Below are positions 34,680-42,699 of a stretch of 64,000 nucleotides of DNA, in pieces. Both the position numbers and the translations under genes were made by a program. The first letter of the stretch is position 1, and each line of letters starts with the position of its first letter. The DNA comes from Bacteroides sp. AN502(2024) (GTDB taxonomy: Bacteria > Bacteroidota > Bacteroidia > Bacteroidales > Bacteroidaceae). The notes beneath the pieces were generated by a model, which saw only the letters and a list, made by a program, of their open reading frames with translations, was not told the origin of the DNA and searched no databases. The stretch lies in the NCBI RefSeq assembly GCF_041227145.1, contig NZ_JBGFSP010000003.1, forward strand, positions 3,658,001 through 3,722,000. Reading direction: 5' to 3'.

Positions 34680-36251
34680 CTATTCGGAACAAGTTTGATT
34701 GGATTTTACCCAATTACGTGGTAGAAGTTCTTCCATATTCTTCTCATCCCTTTCATAATATGGAATTTTGCTCAGGACATCTTCCATCCAGATTCTGGGG
34801 TCTACTTCTGCTGATTTGCAGGTTGAAATCAGTGAGTATACGATGGCAGCCCTGTATGCTGATGCATCGTTTCCGCAGAACAGATAGTTCTTTCTTCCCA
34901 AAGCCAAAGGTCTTATGGCATTTTCTATACGGTTGTCATCAATTTCGATTCTTCCGTCGTTTACGTATCTGGAAAGTCTTGGAAGGAGCGTGTACGTATA
35001 TTCGATGGCTTTACCCATACGGCTTTTAGGAAGCACTCTAAGATAGGTGTCCTGCAGCCACTTTTCAAATTCAAGTATCAGCGGATAGGCCTCACTGATA
35101 CGTTTTTCCTTACGCTCTTCAGCTGTGAGCCCTGCATCATTGGCTTCAGATTCTATCTTGTACAACTTGCCGATGTAGTGTATTGCCTGTGTGGCCAGGG
35201 TCCTGTTCTCTTCCAGGGCATCCACGTACTTCCTTCTGACATGTGCCCAACAGCCGACCATAGTGATTCCTTTCACCTGCTCAAACTGTTCGTAAGCTGC
35301 ATAGCCGTCACATTGCACAATGCCATGGTAACATCCCAGCAGTTCACGGGCTACAGTCCCCGAACGGCTGCCACGGTCATAATGGAACATGACGTCCCCC
35401 GTGATGCCGTCGCGTACGCACCACTCATACCCCTTTTTCGCCTTATGTTTCTCATTGTCCAGCACAGGAATGACACTCTCGTCCACTTGTATATACTCAC
35501 TGGAGAGTATCTTCTGTTTGAGCAGGTTGTACAGCAACCTGAGTTTCTCCACCGCCATTTCATACCATCCGCACATGGTAGATTCGCTTATGCTGATTCC
35601 TGATTCGCGATACTGCTGTATCAGACGATAGAACGGGAGATGATACATGAACTTGCCGATGATAATGTCTGTCAGGACCGAGGCGCCTGCCATACATTTA
35701 CTGACCGGAACAAGAGGTAGAGGGTGAATCAGGATCTGTCTTTCCTCGGGGTATTTCTCCATATCGGACTTACTTATCACTTTGTGACGGACAGTCTTCA
35801 GGATATACAATTTTGCCGGAACACGTTCCAGGCGTGAACTCTCTTCCTTTCCGATTTCAATGAAATCATCCTTAAGCCTGCCTTCCTCGTCTGTTGTCCC
35901 TTCGGGGTAAAGATCAACAACCTCTACCGCAAGAGAAGATGTATCCAAGGGCTTGCGGGCCGGCTTCTCCTTGACTTTTATGGTTCTGGTGATTTCTTCA
36001 TCGCTTTTGCGGACTTCCTCCTCCATCCGGGATATTTCCATGGAGGACATTTCAGCTTTTGAGAACAGGAACAGTTGGTTGGGATCAAGCGGAAGATTCT
36101 TCTCGCTCATCCGGCCAAAGACTTTTTTCCGAAGCCAGTACAGCGACTGTTCCAGTGAGGAAACCCTGCTGATAAGCGCCGCTTTATCCTGACGGAGCTG
36201 CTCTAATTCTTCCAATAAGGCTTTTTCCTGTTCCTCTGTAAGCATCTGCAT
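34680..36251 (-). CDS. tnpC: IS66-family transposase TnpC
   Basis: 523 aa, complete. The N-terminal coiled coil (about 1-50, LLEELEQLRQDKAALISRVSSLEQ) has a leucine-zipper look. A zinc-finger-like/HTH segment is followed by the DDE domain (about 175-480), with QVDESVIPVLD and CDGYAAY early and DGRIEIDDNRIENAIRPLALGRKN at the end. It performs the DNA cleavage and transfer of the element. Both terminal repeats and the accessory genes are present, so the copy may be active. Confidence 0.93.
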   Translation of the reverse strand: MQMLTEEQEKALLEELEQLRQDKAALISRVSSLEQSLYWLRKKVFGRMSEKNLPLDPNQLFLFSKAEMSSMEISRMEEEVRKSDEEITRTIKVKEKPARKPLDTSSLAVEVVDLYPEGTTDEEGRLKDDFIEIGKEESSRLERVPAKLYILKTVRHKVISKSDMEKYPEERQILIHPLPLVPVSKCMAGASVLTDIIIGKFMYHLPFYRLIQQYRESGISISESTMCGWYEMAVEKLRLLYNLLKQKILSSEYIQVDESVIPVLDNEKHKAKKGYEWCVRDGITGDVMFHYDRGSRSGTVARELLGCYHGIVQCDGYAAYEQFEQVKGITMVGCWAHVRRKYVDALEENRTLATQAIHYIGKLYKIESEANDAGLTAEERKEKRISEAYPLILEFEKWLQDTYLRVLPKSRMGKAIEYTYTLLPRLSRYVNDGRIEIDDNRIENAIRPLALGRKNYLFCGNDASAYRAAIVYSLISTCKSAEVDPRIWMEDVLSKIPYYERDEKNMEELLPRNWVKSNQTCSE

Positions 36252-36323
36252 CTCATTTTTTCACAATGTAAATATACTAAAATCCAATGACATACAAAAG
36301 CAAACAGAGTAAAAAATCCGATA

Positions 36324-36692
36324 CTATTTTCGAAGTTTCTGCAGGTTTTCAAGTCTCGTGCGACGGGAGTCACGGGCTTCCATGATACCCTCCACTATCA
36401 TGACAAGTTCCCGCCATTCTATATTTGTACAGACCTCATTGTCGTTGGCAGAATCAGGTTTACCTAAGGTACCGGCTTCCAGAAGTTTGGAATATAACAC
36501 CATGCCGCCAGGCTCCCAATGCAGGAGTTTTATACGGTCACGGGCACGGTTTATGAAGATATACACGTTGCCGTTACAGGGGTCCTGACCCATGGCGTCG
36601 GTGATGATACCGCTGAGGGTATGGAAGCTTTTGCGCATATCAGTTGGGCGGTTATACAACAGATAGCGCATACTGTCATTAAGGCTGAACAT
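36324..36692 (-). CDS. tnpB: IS66 accessory protein TnpB (Orf2)
   Basis: 122 aa from ATG 36692 (MFSLNDSMRYLLYNRPTDMRKSF), the family start; an upstream ATG at 36731 in frame is not used. The signature GNVYIFINRARDRIKLLHWEPGGMVLYSKLLEAG is diagnostic of IS66 Orf2. The protein is required for IS66 transposition but its biochemical role is unknown. Its start overlaps the end of the preceding accessory gene by 14 bp, implying translational coupling. Confidence 0.92.
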   Translation of the reverse strand: MFSLNDSMRYLLYNRPTDMRKSFHTLSGIITDAMGQDPCNGNVYIFINRARDRIKLLHWEPGGMVLYSKLLEAGTLGKPDSANDNEVCTNIEWRELVMIVEGIMEARDSRRTRLENLQKLRK

Positions 36693-37056
36693 GGCTGCAG
36701 GCCCGGATGATTGAAAACAGTTCCTTTTCATTTAGCTCACCACAAATGCGTATGGCACTACCGGCCGGTGTACGTATTTCTATCTCTTTCAATCCGCTTG
36801 GCGTGGTCGGTGTACTTTTCTGTTTCCGTCCGGTTGTACCGGCAAATGAAGGAACCGGAACAAAAAATCCGCTATGCGGAAGCTCGATAAACTCACCTTG
36901 AGCCGTTTTACCAGATGATTGCTCGGCGGCATAACGGGATTTGCTGTCATAAAACCGCCATACAGGGATATTGAGTTCCTCTAATCTTGACTTATAAGTC
37001 ACTTTGTGCTCTTTGCAGTAGTTCATTATTTCTACTACTTCTTCTCGTGTCATCAT
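36679..37056 (-). CDS. tnpA: IS66 accessory protein TnpA
   Basis: 125 aa, the first gene of the IS66 element. The N-terminus reads as a helix-turn-helix (REEVVEIMNYCKEHKVTYKSRLEELNI, then VWRFYDSKSRYA). The C-terminal strand region with IEIRTPAGSAIRICGEL is common in IS66 Orf1 proteins. It probably binds the element ends or regulates the genes. A second ATG lies one codon downstream. Confidence 0.88.
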   Translation of the reverse strand: MMTREEVVEIMNYCKEHKVTYKSRLEELNIPVWRFYDSKSRYAAEQSSGKTAQGEFIELPHSGFFVPVPSFAGTTGRKQKSTPTTPSGLKEIEIRTPAGSAIRICGELNEKELFSIIRACSHVQP

Positions 37057-37136
37057 AACTTGGCTTTTTGGACGTAAAGTTAATGATGGAAGGTGGAGAC
37101 GAAAATACGTGGTTTACCGAATGCTTACCAAAGTAC

Positions 37137-37297
37137 ACTATAGTTATACGAAATAAAATTGCCTAACGGACAGCATCCTGGCAGGCAATTGTCCCAATTT
37201 AGAGATGCATGTGGGAATCATCATCTATAGAACCGTCTCAACGGGCCCTCATCATGCAATTCTCAATCAGAGAGGCTCCATTGCCATGGCTCATAAT
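37137..37297. other. Flank between IS66 and the IS982 remnant
   Basis: No gene seen. It begins with the second target duplication arm and ACTATAGTTATACG, the partner of the repeat left of the IS66 element, and holds a small hairpin (ATTGCC / GGCAAT, about 37158-37182). Confidence 0.5.
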
Positions 37298-37850
37298 ATA
37301 ATGTAAGTTCGAAATTACTCAAAACAAATTCAGTTGCCTGTCCTTGATGAAATCCAATTCAATGGCGGGCTTTTTCTCAAAGAAGCAATACGCTGCGATG
37401 GCAGAAAGTGCATTCGCTATAAAGTTGTTGAAAAACCGATGCCTGGAATGCTCTATTTGTGCGATATTCTTCAATTCGTCATTTAGGAGATAAGTTTAGG
37501 GAACAGGTGGGGCAGATGTTTACTCACATACACCTTGTAATAATGCTTGAAGCATCTGAAACCGCCGGAATGAAACAAGATAAGAATAACCCTGATTTCC
37601 GTATCACTCAACCGGTTTAGCCTTATTACGATGCTTATGATTCTTCTCCGCAACCATATATTTTGCCTGCTGCAATGCAAATTCTTTGCAGAAATCATCT
37701 GCCATACAATAAATATCTGTAACTTTATCCTCTGAGAACATAGTGGTAATCGTTTAAATGTTATTTGGGGACACTATAAATTGAATACTTTTATTGCTAT
37801 GTTCTTATTATTCAAGGATATATTTTAATCTGTTATATCGAACTCACGTT
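37298..37850 (-). mobile_element. IS982-family internal-deletion remnant
   Basis: About 550 bp with related ends (TAATGTAAGTTCGAAAT at the right end of the gene, ATATCGAACTCACGTTA at its start). Inside, the minus strand keeps the first ~70 and last ~50 residues of an IS982 transposase and lacks the middle. A complete element would be about 1 kb. The element abuts the start codon of the DUF456 gene at 37851. Confidence 0.75.
37319..37741 (-). pseudogene. IS982 transposase remnant (N- and C-terminal pieces)
   Basis: From ATG 37741 the frame reads MFSEDKVTDIYCMADDF through KYMVAEKNHKHRNKAK. It shifts near 37615 and continues as RLSDTEIRVILILFHSGGF to LFPKLIS, stopping at 37483. A third frame then gives the family C-terminus (ELKNIAQIEHSRHRFFNNF, then FFEKKPAIELDFI) to a stop at 37319-37321. 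The catalytic DDE core is deleted. Not functional. Confidence 0.8.
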
Positions 37851-38330
37851 ATGTTAGATGTTGTTTTGATTGCGATAAGTACCGTTTGTTTGATAGCCGG
37901 GCTCGTCGGTTGCATACTTCCTATGCTGCCCGGTCCGCCTGTCGCTTATTTGGGATTAGTCATTCTCCATTTTACGGATAAGGTGCAGTATTCTACCACG
38001 CAATTAATCGTGTGGTTATTGATTGTAGCTGTTTTGCAAGTATTGGATTATTTCATTCCGATGTTGGGAAGCAAGTATAGTGGCGGTAGTAAATGGGGTA
38101 ATTGGGGATGCATCATCGGAACGTTGGTCGGACTTTTTTTCTTGCCTTGGGGCATTATTCTCGGTCCGTTTTTCGGGGCAATGATGGGTGAATTATTAGC
38201 GAATAAAGAGTTTTCGCAGGCATTCAAATCAGGTGTGGGCTCTTTACTCGGATTTATATTCGGAACTTTACTGAAGTTGGTTGTCTGCGGTTATTTCTGC
38301 TGTCAATTTATTACAGCTCTTGTTCGATAA
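37851..38330 (+). CDS. DUF456 membrane protein
   Basis: 159 aa from ATG 37851 (MLDVVLIAISTV); an in-frame ATG at 37794 would lie inside the IS982 remnant and is rejected. Four hydrophobic helices with glycine-rich loops (LVGCILPMLPGPPVAYLGL and GIILGPFFGAMMGELLANKE) give the DUF456 pattern. Function is unknown in the family. The IS982 end touches the start codon, so the native promoter has probably been replaced by sequence from the IS end. Confidence 0.85.
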   Translation: MLDVVLIAISTVCLIAGLVGCILPMLPGPPVAYLGLVILHFTDKVQYSTTQLIVWLLIVAVLQVLDYFIPMLGSKYSGGSKWGNWGCIIGTLVGLFFLPWGIILGPFFGAMMGELLANKEFSQAFKSGVGSLLGFIFGTLLKLVVCGYFCCQFITALVR

Positions 38331-38383
38331 CCTGTTTGATGTTGCCCGTCGTTCGTGAGATAAGCTATCGGTTGAAAAATAAA

Positions 38384-38465
38384 GCGGCTGCCAAACAGGT
38401 ATCGGTAATTAGAAGTCAAGGGAGTTTTGACACACTCTTGATTTTCAATCTCTGAGACTTTGTCA
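38384..38465. repeat. Degenerate short interspersed repeat between convergent genes
   Basis: CGGCTGCCAAACAGG and ATTAGAAGTCA resemble the left half of the repeat at 2141, and GTTTTGACACACTC is the outer arm of the 13764 type. A loose hairpin remains (GGGAGTTTTGACA with TGTCAGACACTCCC), which may terminate DUF456 and rpiB transcripts. Confidence 0.5.
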
Positions 38466-38504
38466 GACACTCCCTTTACTTATATTCGATTGATATTCAG
38501 CTCC

Positions 38505-38939
38505 TTATTTGACCGGAATCTTATCGATACGTTTCTGATGGCGGCCACCCTCAAATTTTGTAGAGAAGAACTCTGTCAGAATCATATCCGCTTCTTCCAT
38601 GTTGATGAAGCGTCCCGGCATCACCAGAACATTCGCGTCATTGTGTTGACGGGCCAGGTGCGCAATTTCTGCATTCCAGCAGAGCGCAGCGCGAATTTCC
38701 CGGTGTTTGTTCAGTGTCATACTGATTCCGTTTCCACTGCCGCAGATTGCGATACCTGGATAACATTCTCCCGATTCTACTGCAAGAGCCAGTGGATGAG
38801 CATAATCCGGATAGTCTACGCTAGCGGTAGAGTTGGTCCCGAAATCCTTGTAAGCCCAGCCTTTTGCTTCCAGCCAGCCGCGAACAAACTCTTTCAGTTC
38901 AAAACCGGCATGGTCGCATGCTAATCCGATTGTTTTCAT
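38505..38939 (-). CDS. rpiB: Ribose-5-phosphate isomerase B
   Basis: 144 aa, RpiB/LacA fold. CDHAGFELKEFV opens the protein, CGSGNGISMTLNKH holds the catalytic Cys region, and RQHNDANVLVMPGR the catalytic His. It interconverts ribose-5-P and ribulose-5-P in the cytoplasm. Its ATG overlaps the transketolase stop (TAATG), so the two are translationally coupled and close the arabinose pathway into the pentose phosphate route. Confidence 0.93.
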   Translation of the reverse strand: MKTIGLACDHAGFELKEFVRGWLEAKGWAYKDFGTNSTASVDYPDYAHPLALAVESGECYPGIAICGSGNGISMTLNKHREIRAALCWNAEIAHLARQHNDANVLVMPGRFINMEEADMILTEFFSTKFEGGRHQKRIDKIPVK

Positions 38940-40957
38940 TAGAGCATTGCTTTTACTTGGTTATATACGTTCTCGGCAGTGAATCCCAGTTTCTCATCCA
39001 ACACTTTGTAAGGAGCGGAGAAACCGAAAGATTCCAATCCCCAGATTTTACCGCGATACCCTACCAACCCTTGAAGATTAATGGGCAATCCGGCGGTCAT
39101 ACCGAAAATCTTCGCATCTGACGGAAGAACAGCTTCCTGATATTCTTTCGGTTGGCTGCGGAACAAACCTTCTGACGGAGCAGATACAATGCGTACCTTC
39201 ACACCTTCTTTGCGAAGCAACTCTGTGCCGGCTACCAATGTAGCAACTTCAGAACCTGAAGCCACCAGAATCACATCCGGATTTTCGTCAGAACCTGCTA
39301 CAATATAGGCACCCTTGGTAGCTTGTTCGTAATCGGTTCCTGCCGGTAAGTTGGCAATATTCTGGCGGGAGAAGATCAATCCTGTGGGAGTAGACATATT
39401 CTCCATGGCTAGTTTCCATGCAACAGTTGTTTCTTCTGCATCGGCCGGACGAAGTACCAGCATGGAGTTATGCCCCTTGTGGTTCTTCAGTTTTTCCATC
39501 AGGCGGATTTGTGCTTCCTGTTCTACCGGTTCGTGCGTAGGACCGTCTTCACCTACGCGGAAAGCATCGTGTGTCCAGATGAATTTCACCGGTTGTTCCA
39601 TCAATGCAGCCATACGTATGGCGGGTTTCATGTAGTCGGAGAATACGAAGAATGTACCGCAAGCAGCGATTACACCACCGTGGAGTGACATCCCGATACA
39701 GATACAAGCCATTGTCAATTCGGATACGCCTGCCTGGAAGAATGCTCCGCTGAAATCACCCTTCTTGAATGAATGGGTCTTTTTCAGGAAACCGTCAGTC
39801 TTGTCAGAGTTGGAAAGGTCGGCAGAAGCAACGATCATGTTTTCTACTTGTGTGGCAAGTGCGCCCAGTACAGTGGCAGACGCAGCACGAGTGGCGATAC
39901 CTGCTTTCTGTTCGATGGCAGCCCAAGCCACTTTCGGAGCTTTGCCCGAGAAGAAGAGTTCCAGTTTTGCGGCTTGTTCCGGGTTTGCTTTCGCCCATGC
40001 AGCTTTTACGGCATATTTCTTTGCTACGATTTTCTTCAGCTCTTCTGCACGTTTGGCATACAGTTCGGCTACTTCCGGGAATATGACGAACGGATGGGTA
40101 GGGTCACCACCCAAGTTCTTGATTGTATTTACATAAGCGTCACCGCCGAGAGGGGCACCGTGTGTAGCGCAGTTGGCTTCATAGCTGCTGCCATCTGCCT
40201 TGCGTGCACCTTTACCCATGACCGTTTTACCGATAATCAGTGTCGGGCGTTCTTTTTCAGCTTGTGCTTCTTGGATTGCTGCGCGGATTTCGTCAGGATC
40301 ATTACCGTTGATGCTGAGTACCTTCCATCCCCATGCTTCATATTTCATGGCAGTATCTTCAACGGTTACATCTTTCGTTTCAGTAGAAAGTTGGATATCG
40401 TTGGAGTCATAAAACATGATCAGGTTATCCAATCCCAGTGCACCGGCAACACGTCCGGCACCTTGAGAGATTTCTTCCTGGATGCCACCGTCAGAGATGT
40501 AAGCATAGATTGTTTGGTTCATCACCTCGTTGAAACGGGCTTTCAGAAACTTGGCAGCAATGGCGGCACCGACTGCAAAAGTGTGTCCTTGTCCCAATGG
40601 ACCGGAGGTGTTTTCAATGCCACGCATGATATCCACTTCGGGGTGTCCCGGGGTGGGGCTTCCCCATTGACGGAATTCTTTCAGTTCGTCCAATGTAAAT
40701 TTGCCTGTCAACGCCAGTGTAGAATAAAGCATCGGAGACATATGCCCCGGGTCCAGAAAGAAGCGGTCGCGTCCTTCCCAACGGGGATTTTCCGGATCGT
40801 ATACTAGAAATTCAGAGAAGAGCACGTTTACAAAATCAGCACCGCCCATGGCGCCACCCGGGTGACCGGAATTGGCTTTCTCAACCATTGAAGCGGCAAG
40901 AATACGGATGTTATCCGCTGCACGATTCATAAGCTTGTTATCGTTCATATCATTCAT
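38939..40957 (-). CDS. tkt: Transketolase
   Basis: 672 aa, full length. The N-terminal TPP domain has MVEKANSGHPGGAMGGADF and ISDGGIQEEISQGAGRVAGAL (a variant of the GDG motif). The Pyr domain has TDGFLKKTHSFKKG and FFVFSDYMKPAIRMAALMEQP, and DAFRVGEDGPTHEPVEQ is also present. It transfers two-carbon units between pentose, triose and tetrose phosphates. It ends the arabinose gene run, consistent with use of xylulose-5-P made by AraD. A second start codon (MNDNKL) lies three residues later. Confidence 0.95.
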   Translation of the reverse strand: MNDMNDNKLMNRAADNIRILAASMVEKANSGHPGGAMGGADFVNVLFSEFLVYDPENPRWEGRDRFFLDPGHMSPMLYSTLALTGKFTLDELKEFRQWGSPTPGHPEVDIMRGIENTSGPLGQGHTFAVGAAIAAKFLKARFNEVMNQTIYAYISDGGIQEEISQGAGRVAGALGLDNLIMFYDSNDIQLSTETKDVTVEDTAMKYEAWGWKVLSINGNDPDEIRAAIQEAQAEKERPTLIIGKTVMGKGARKADGSSYEANCATHGAPLGGDAYVNTIKNLGGDPTHPFVIFPEVAELYAKRAEELKKIVAKKYAVKAAWAKANPEQAAKLELFFSGKAPKVAWAAIEQKAGIATRAASATVLGALATQVENMIVASADLSNSDKTDGFLKKTHSFKKGDFSGAFFQAGVSELTMACICIGMSLHGGVIAACGTFFVFSDYMKPAIRMAALMEQPVKFIWTHDAFRVGEDGPTHEPVEQEAQIRLMEKLKNHKGHNSMLVLRPADAEETTVAWKLAMENMSTPTGLIFSRQNIANLPAGTDYEQATKGAYIVAGSDENPDVILVASGSEVATLVAGTELLRKEGVKVRIVSAPSEGLFRSQPKEYQEAVLPSDAKIFGMTAGLPINLQGLVGYRGKIWGLESFGFSAPYKVLDEKLGFTAENVYNQVKAML

Positions 40958-41090
40958 ATTTAATTGATTTCTGTCAGATTGCTGGCAAAGATAACTCTTT
41001 ATGCGGATTTAACAATCTAAAAGAACCATCTTTTTTATCGGCGGTTTTACAATCCTCTTGTTTGCGATACAATGAGTAAATCCCCTAAAA

Positions 41091-42635
41091 CTATTGTAGC
41101 TCTAAAGTAACAATGGATTTGGCTGGAAGTTTTACCTTCATCGTACCTTTATTGATCTTTACCTCTTTGAACGGTGCCGGCTTTACCATATCAGGGTTTT
41201 CAAAAGAATTGTAATCGGTCAGTTTGGCAGAGGTCAGGATCTCTCCGACCGCCTTTTGGGCTTTCGTATCACCCAGCTTGATAGTGATTTCCTGTGCTTC
41301 GTCAGCATCTACATTGGAAAGAGAAAGGTGGATCACTCCATCCTTGTTTTGGGAAGCTGTGGCGCTTACCATCGGCACGGTACGGTTATCACGTACACTC
41401 ATTTTTTCGCAAGTCAGGTCGATGGGAAGATAAGTAGCATCCTGATGTACTTTATACATCTTGAAAACATAATAAGTGGGAGTAAGCACCATTGCTTTGT
41501 CTTTCGTCAGGATCATGGATTGAAGTACATTGACAATCTGTGCGATGTTTGCCATCTTCAGGCGGTCTGTGTATTTATGGAAGACGTCAAGGCTTAAAGA
41601 AGCCACGAAAGCATCACGCAATGTGTTCTGCTGATACAGATGTCCTTTGATGGTTCCGGGTTCTTCATCCCACCAGGTTCCCCATTCATCGAGTAAAAGA
41701 GCGATCTTCTTGTCCTTGTCATATTTATCCATGATGGCGCAATGTTTCTTGAGTACATCTTCCACTTCCAGACATTTACCCATCGTCCAGTAATAATCAT
41801 CTTTGTTGAATTGAGTGGCCGATCCTTTACTGCCGCTCCATCCCGTTACGGTGTAATAGTGGAGTGAAATCCCCTGCATACGATGTCCTACACGATTCAT
41901 CAATACGTCTGTCCAGTGATAGTCGTAATCACTTGCACCGCTGGCAATTTTGAACAGGCGGTTGCCGTCGTAGTTGCGGCAATAAGTAGAATAACGGCGG
42001 TATAGGTCCGCATAATATTCCGGACGCATACTGCCACCACAGCCCCAGCTTTCGTTTCCTACTCCCAAGTACTTGAGTTTCCATGCTTTGTCACGACCAT
42101 TCTTACGACGAAGATTGGCCATGGGAGAGTCTCCGTCCGAGGTTATATACTCCACCCATTTGGCAAGTTCTTCTACGGTGCCACTGCCCACATTTCCACT
42201 TACATAAGGCTCGCAACCCAGCATCTCGCAAAGATTCAGGAACTCATGTGTACCGAAACTGTTATCTTCAATCGTTCCGCCCCAGTTGTTATTCACCATC
42301 TTCGGGCGTTTTTCTTTCGGACCAATGCCATCCATCCAATGATATTCATCGGCAAAGCAGCCGCCCGGCCAGCGTAGAACGGGAATGGCCAAGTCTTTTA
42401 ATGCATTGAATACATCTGTACGGTATCCTTTGATATTGGGTATATCCGAGTTTTCGCCTACCCAAAGACCACCGTAGATACATGAGCCCAGGTGTTCGGC
42501 AAACTGCCCGTAGATCTCTTTCGGGATAATTTCTTTGCCTTGGTCGACATGTACGGTTAGGGTCGCACTCTTTTGTGCGGAAAGAGACACTGATGCTGCC
42601 AACAAGGCTGTACTGACTAATAGTTTTGTTTTCAT
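41091..42635 (-). CDS. GH51 alpha-L-arabinofuranosidase (exported)
   Basis: 514 aa with a signal peptide (about 1-21, VSLSAQ). The GH51 (beta/alpha)8 barrel shows YLGVGNESWGCGG (acid/base Glu) and LLLDEWGTWWDEEPG (nucleophile Glu), and the C-terminal beta domain follows. It releases terminal L-arabinofuranose from arabinan or arabino-oligosaccharides in the periplasm or outside. It lies 64 bp after the GH127 gene in the run leading to araBAD-type genes. Confidence 0.92.
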   Translation of the reverse strand: MKTKLLVSTALLAASVSLSAQKSATLTVHVDQGKEIIPKEIYGQFAEHLGSCIYGGLWVGENSDIPNIKGYRTDVFNALKDLAIPVLRWPGGCFADEYHWMDGIGPKEKRPKMVNNNWGGTIEDNSFGTHEFLNLCEMLGCEPYVSGNVGSGTVEELAKWVEYITSDGDSPMANLRRKNGRDKAWKLKYLGVGNESWGCGGSMRPEYYADLYRRYSTYCRNYDGNRLFKIASGASDYDYHWTDVLMNRVGHRMQGISLHYYTVTGWSGSKGSATQFNKDDYYWTMGKCLEVEDVLKKHCAIMDKYDKDKKIALLLDEWGTWWDEEPGTIKGHLYQQNTLRDAFVASLSLDVFHKYTDRLKMANIAQIVNVLQSMILTKDKAMVLTPTYYVFKMYKVHQDATYLPIDLTCEKMSVRDNRTVPMVSATASQNKDGVIHLSLSNVDADEAQEITIKLGDTKAQKAVGEILTSAKLTDYNSFENPDMVKPAPFKEVKINKGTMKVKLPAKSIVTLELQ

Positions 42636-42699
42636 AAATGGTATTTGTTTAATGATTATAGATGTTTGATTTTGGTGATGATTACTTCTTTTTGAACGT

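Larger units (their letters stand above)
34594..37128 (-). mobile_element. Complete IS66-family insertion sequence
   Basis: 2535 bp with ~22-bp terminal inverted repeats starting GTAAGCATTC (left) and ending GAATGCTTAC (right), one mismatch apart, and with the IS66 ends GTAA/TTAC. An exact 8-bp target duplication CAAAGTAC lies at 34586-34593 and 37129-37136, so it is a clean insertion. It carries the three IS66 genes in one direction (accessory tnpA, tnpB, then transposase). Before insertion the target lay in the loop of a hairpin (CGTATAACTATAGT / ACTATAGTTATACG). Confidence 0.95.

Noticed and set aside
39773..40807. 344-codon + strand frame under transketolase
   Set aside because: Antisense shadow of a gene with strong family motifs.
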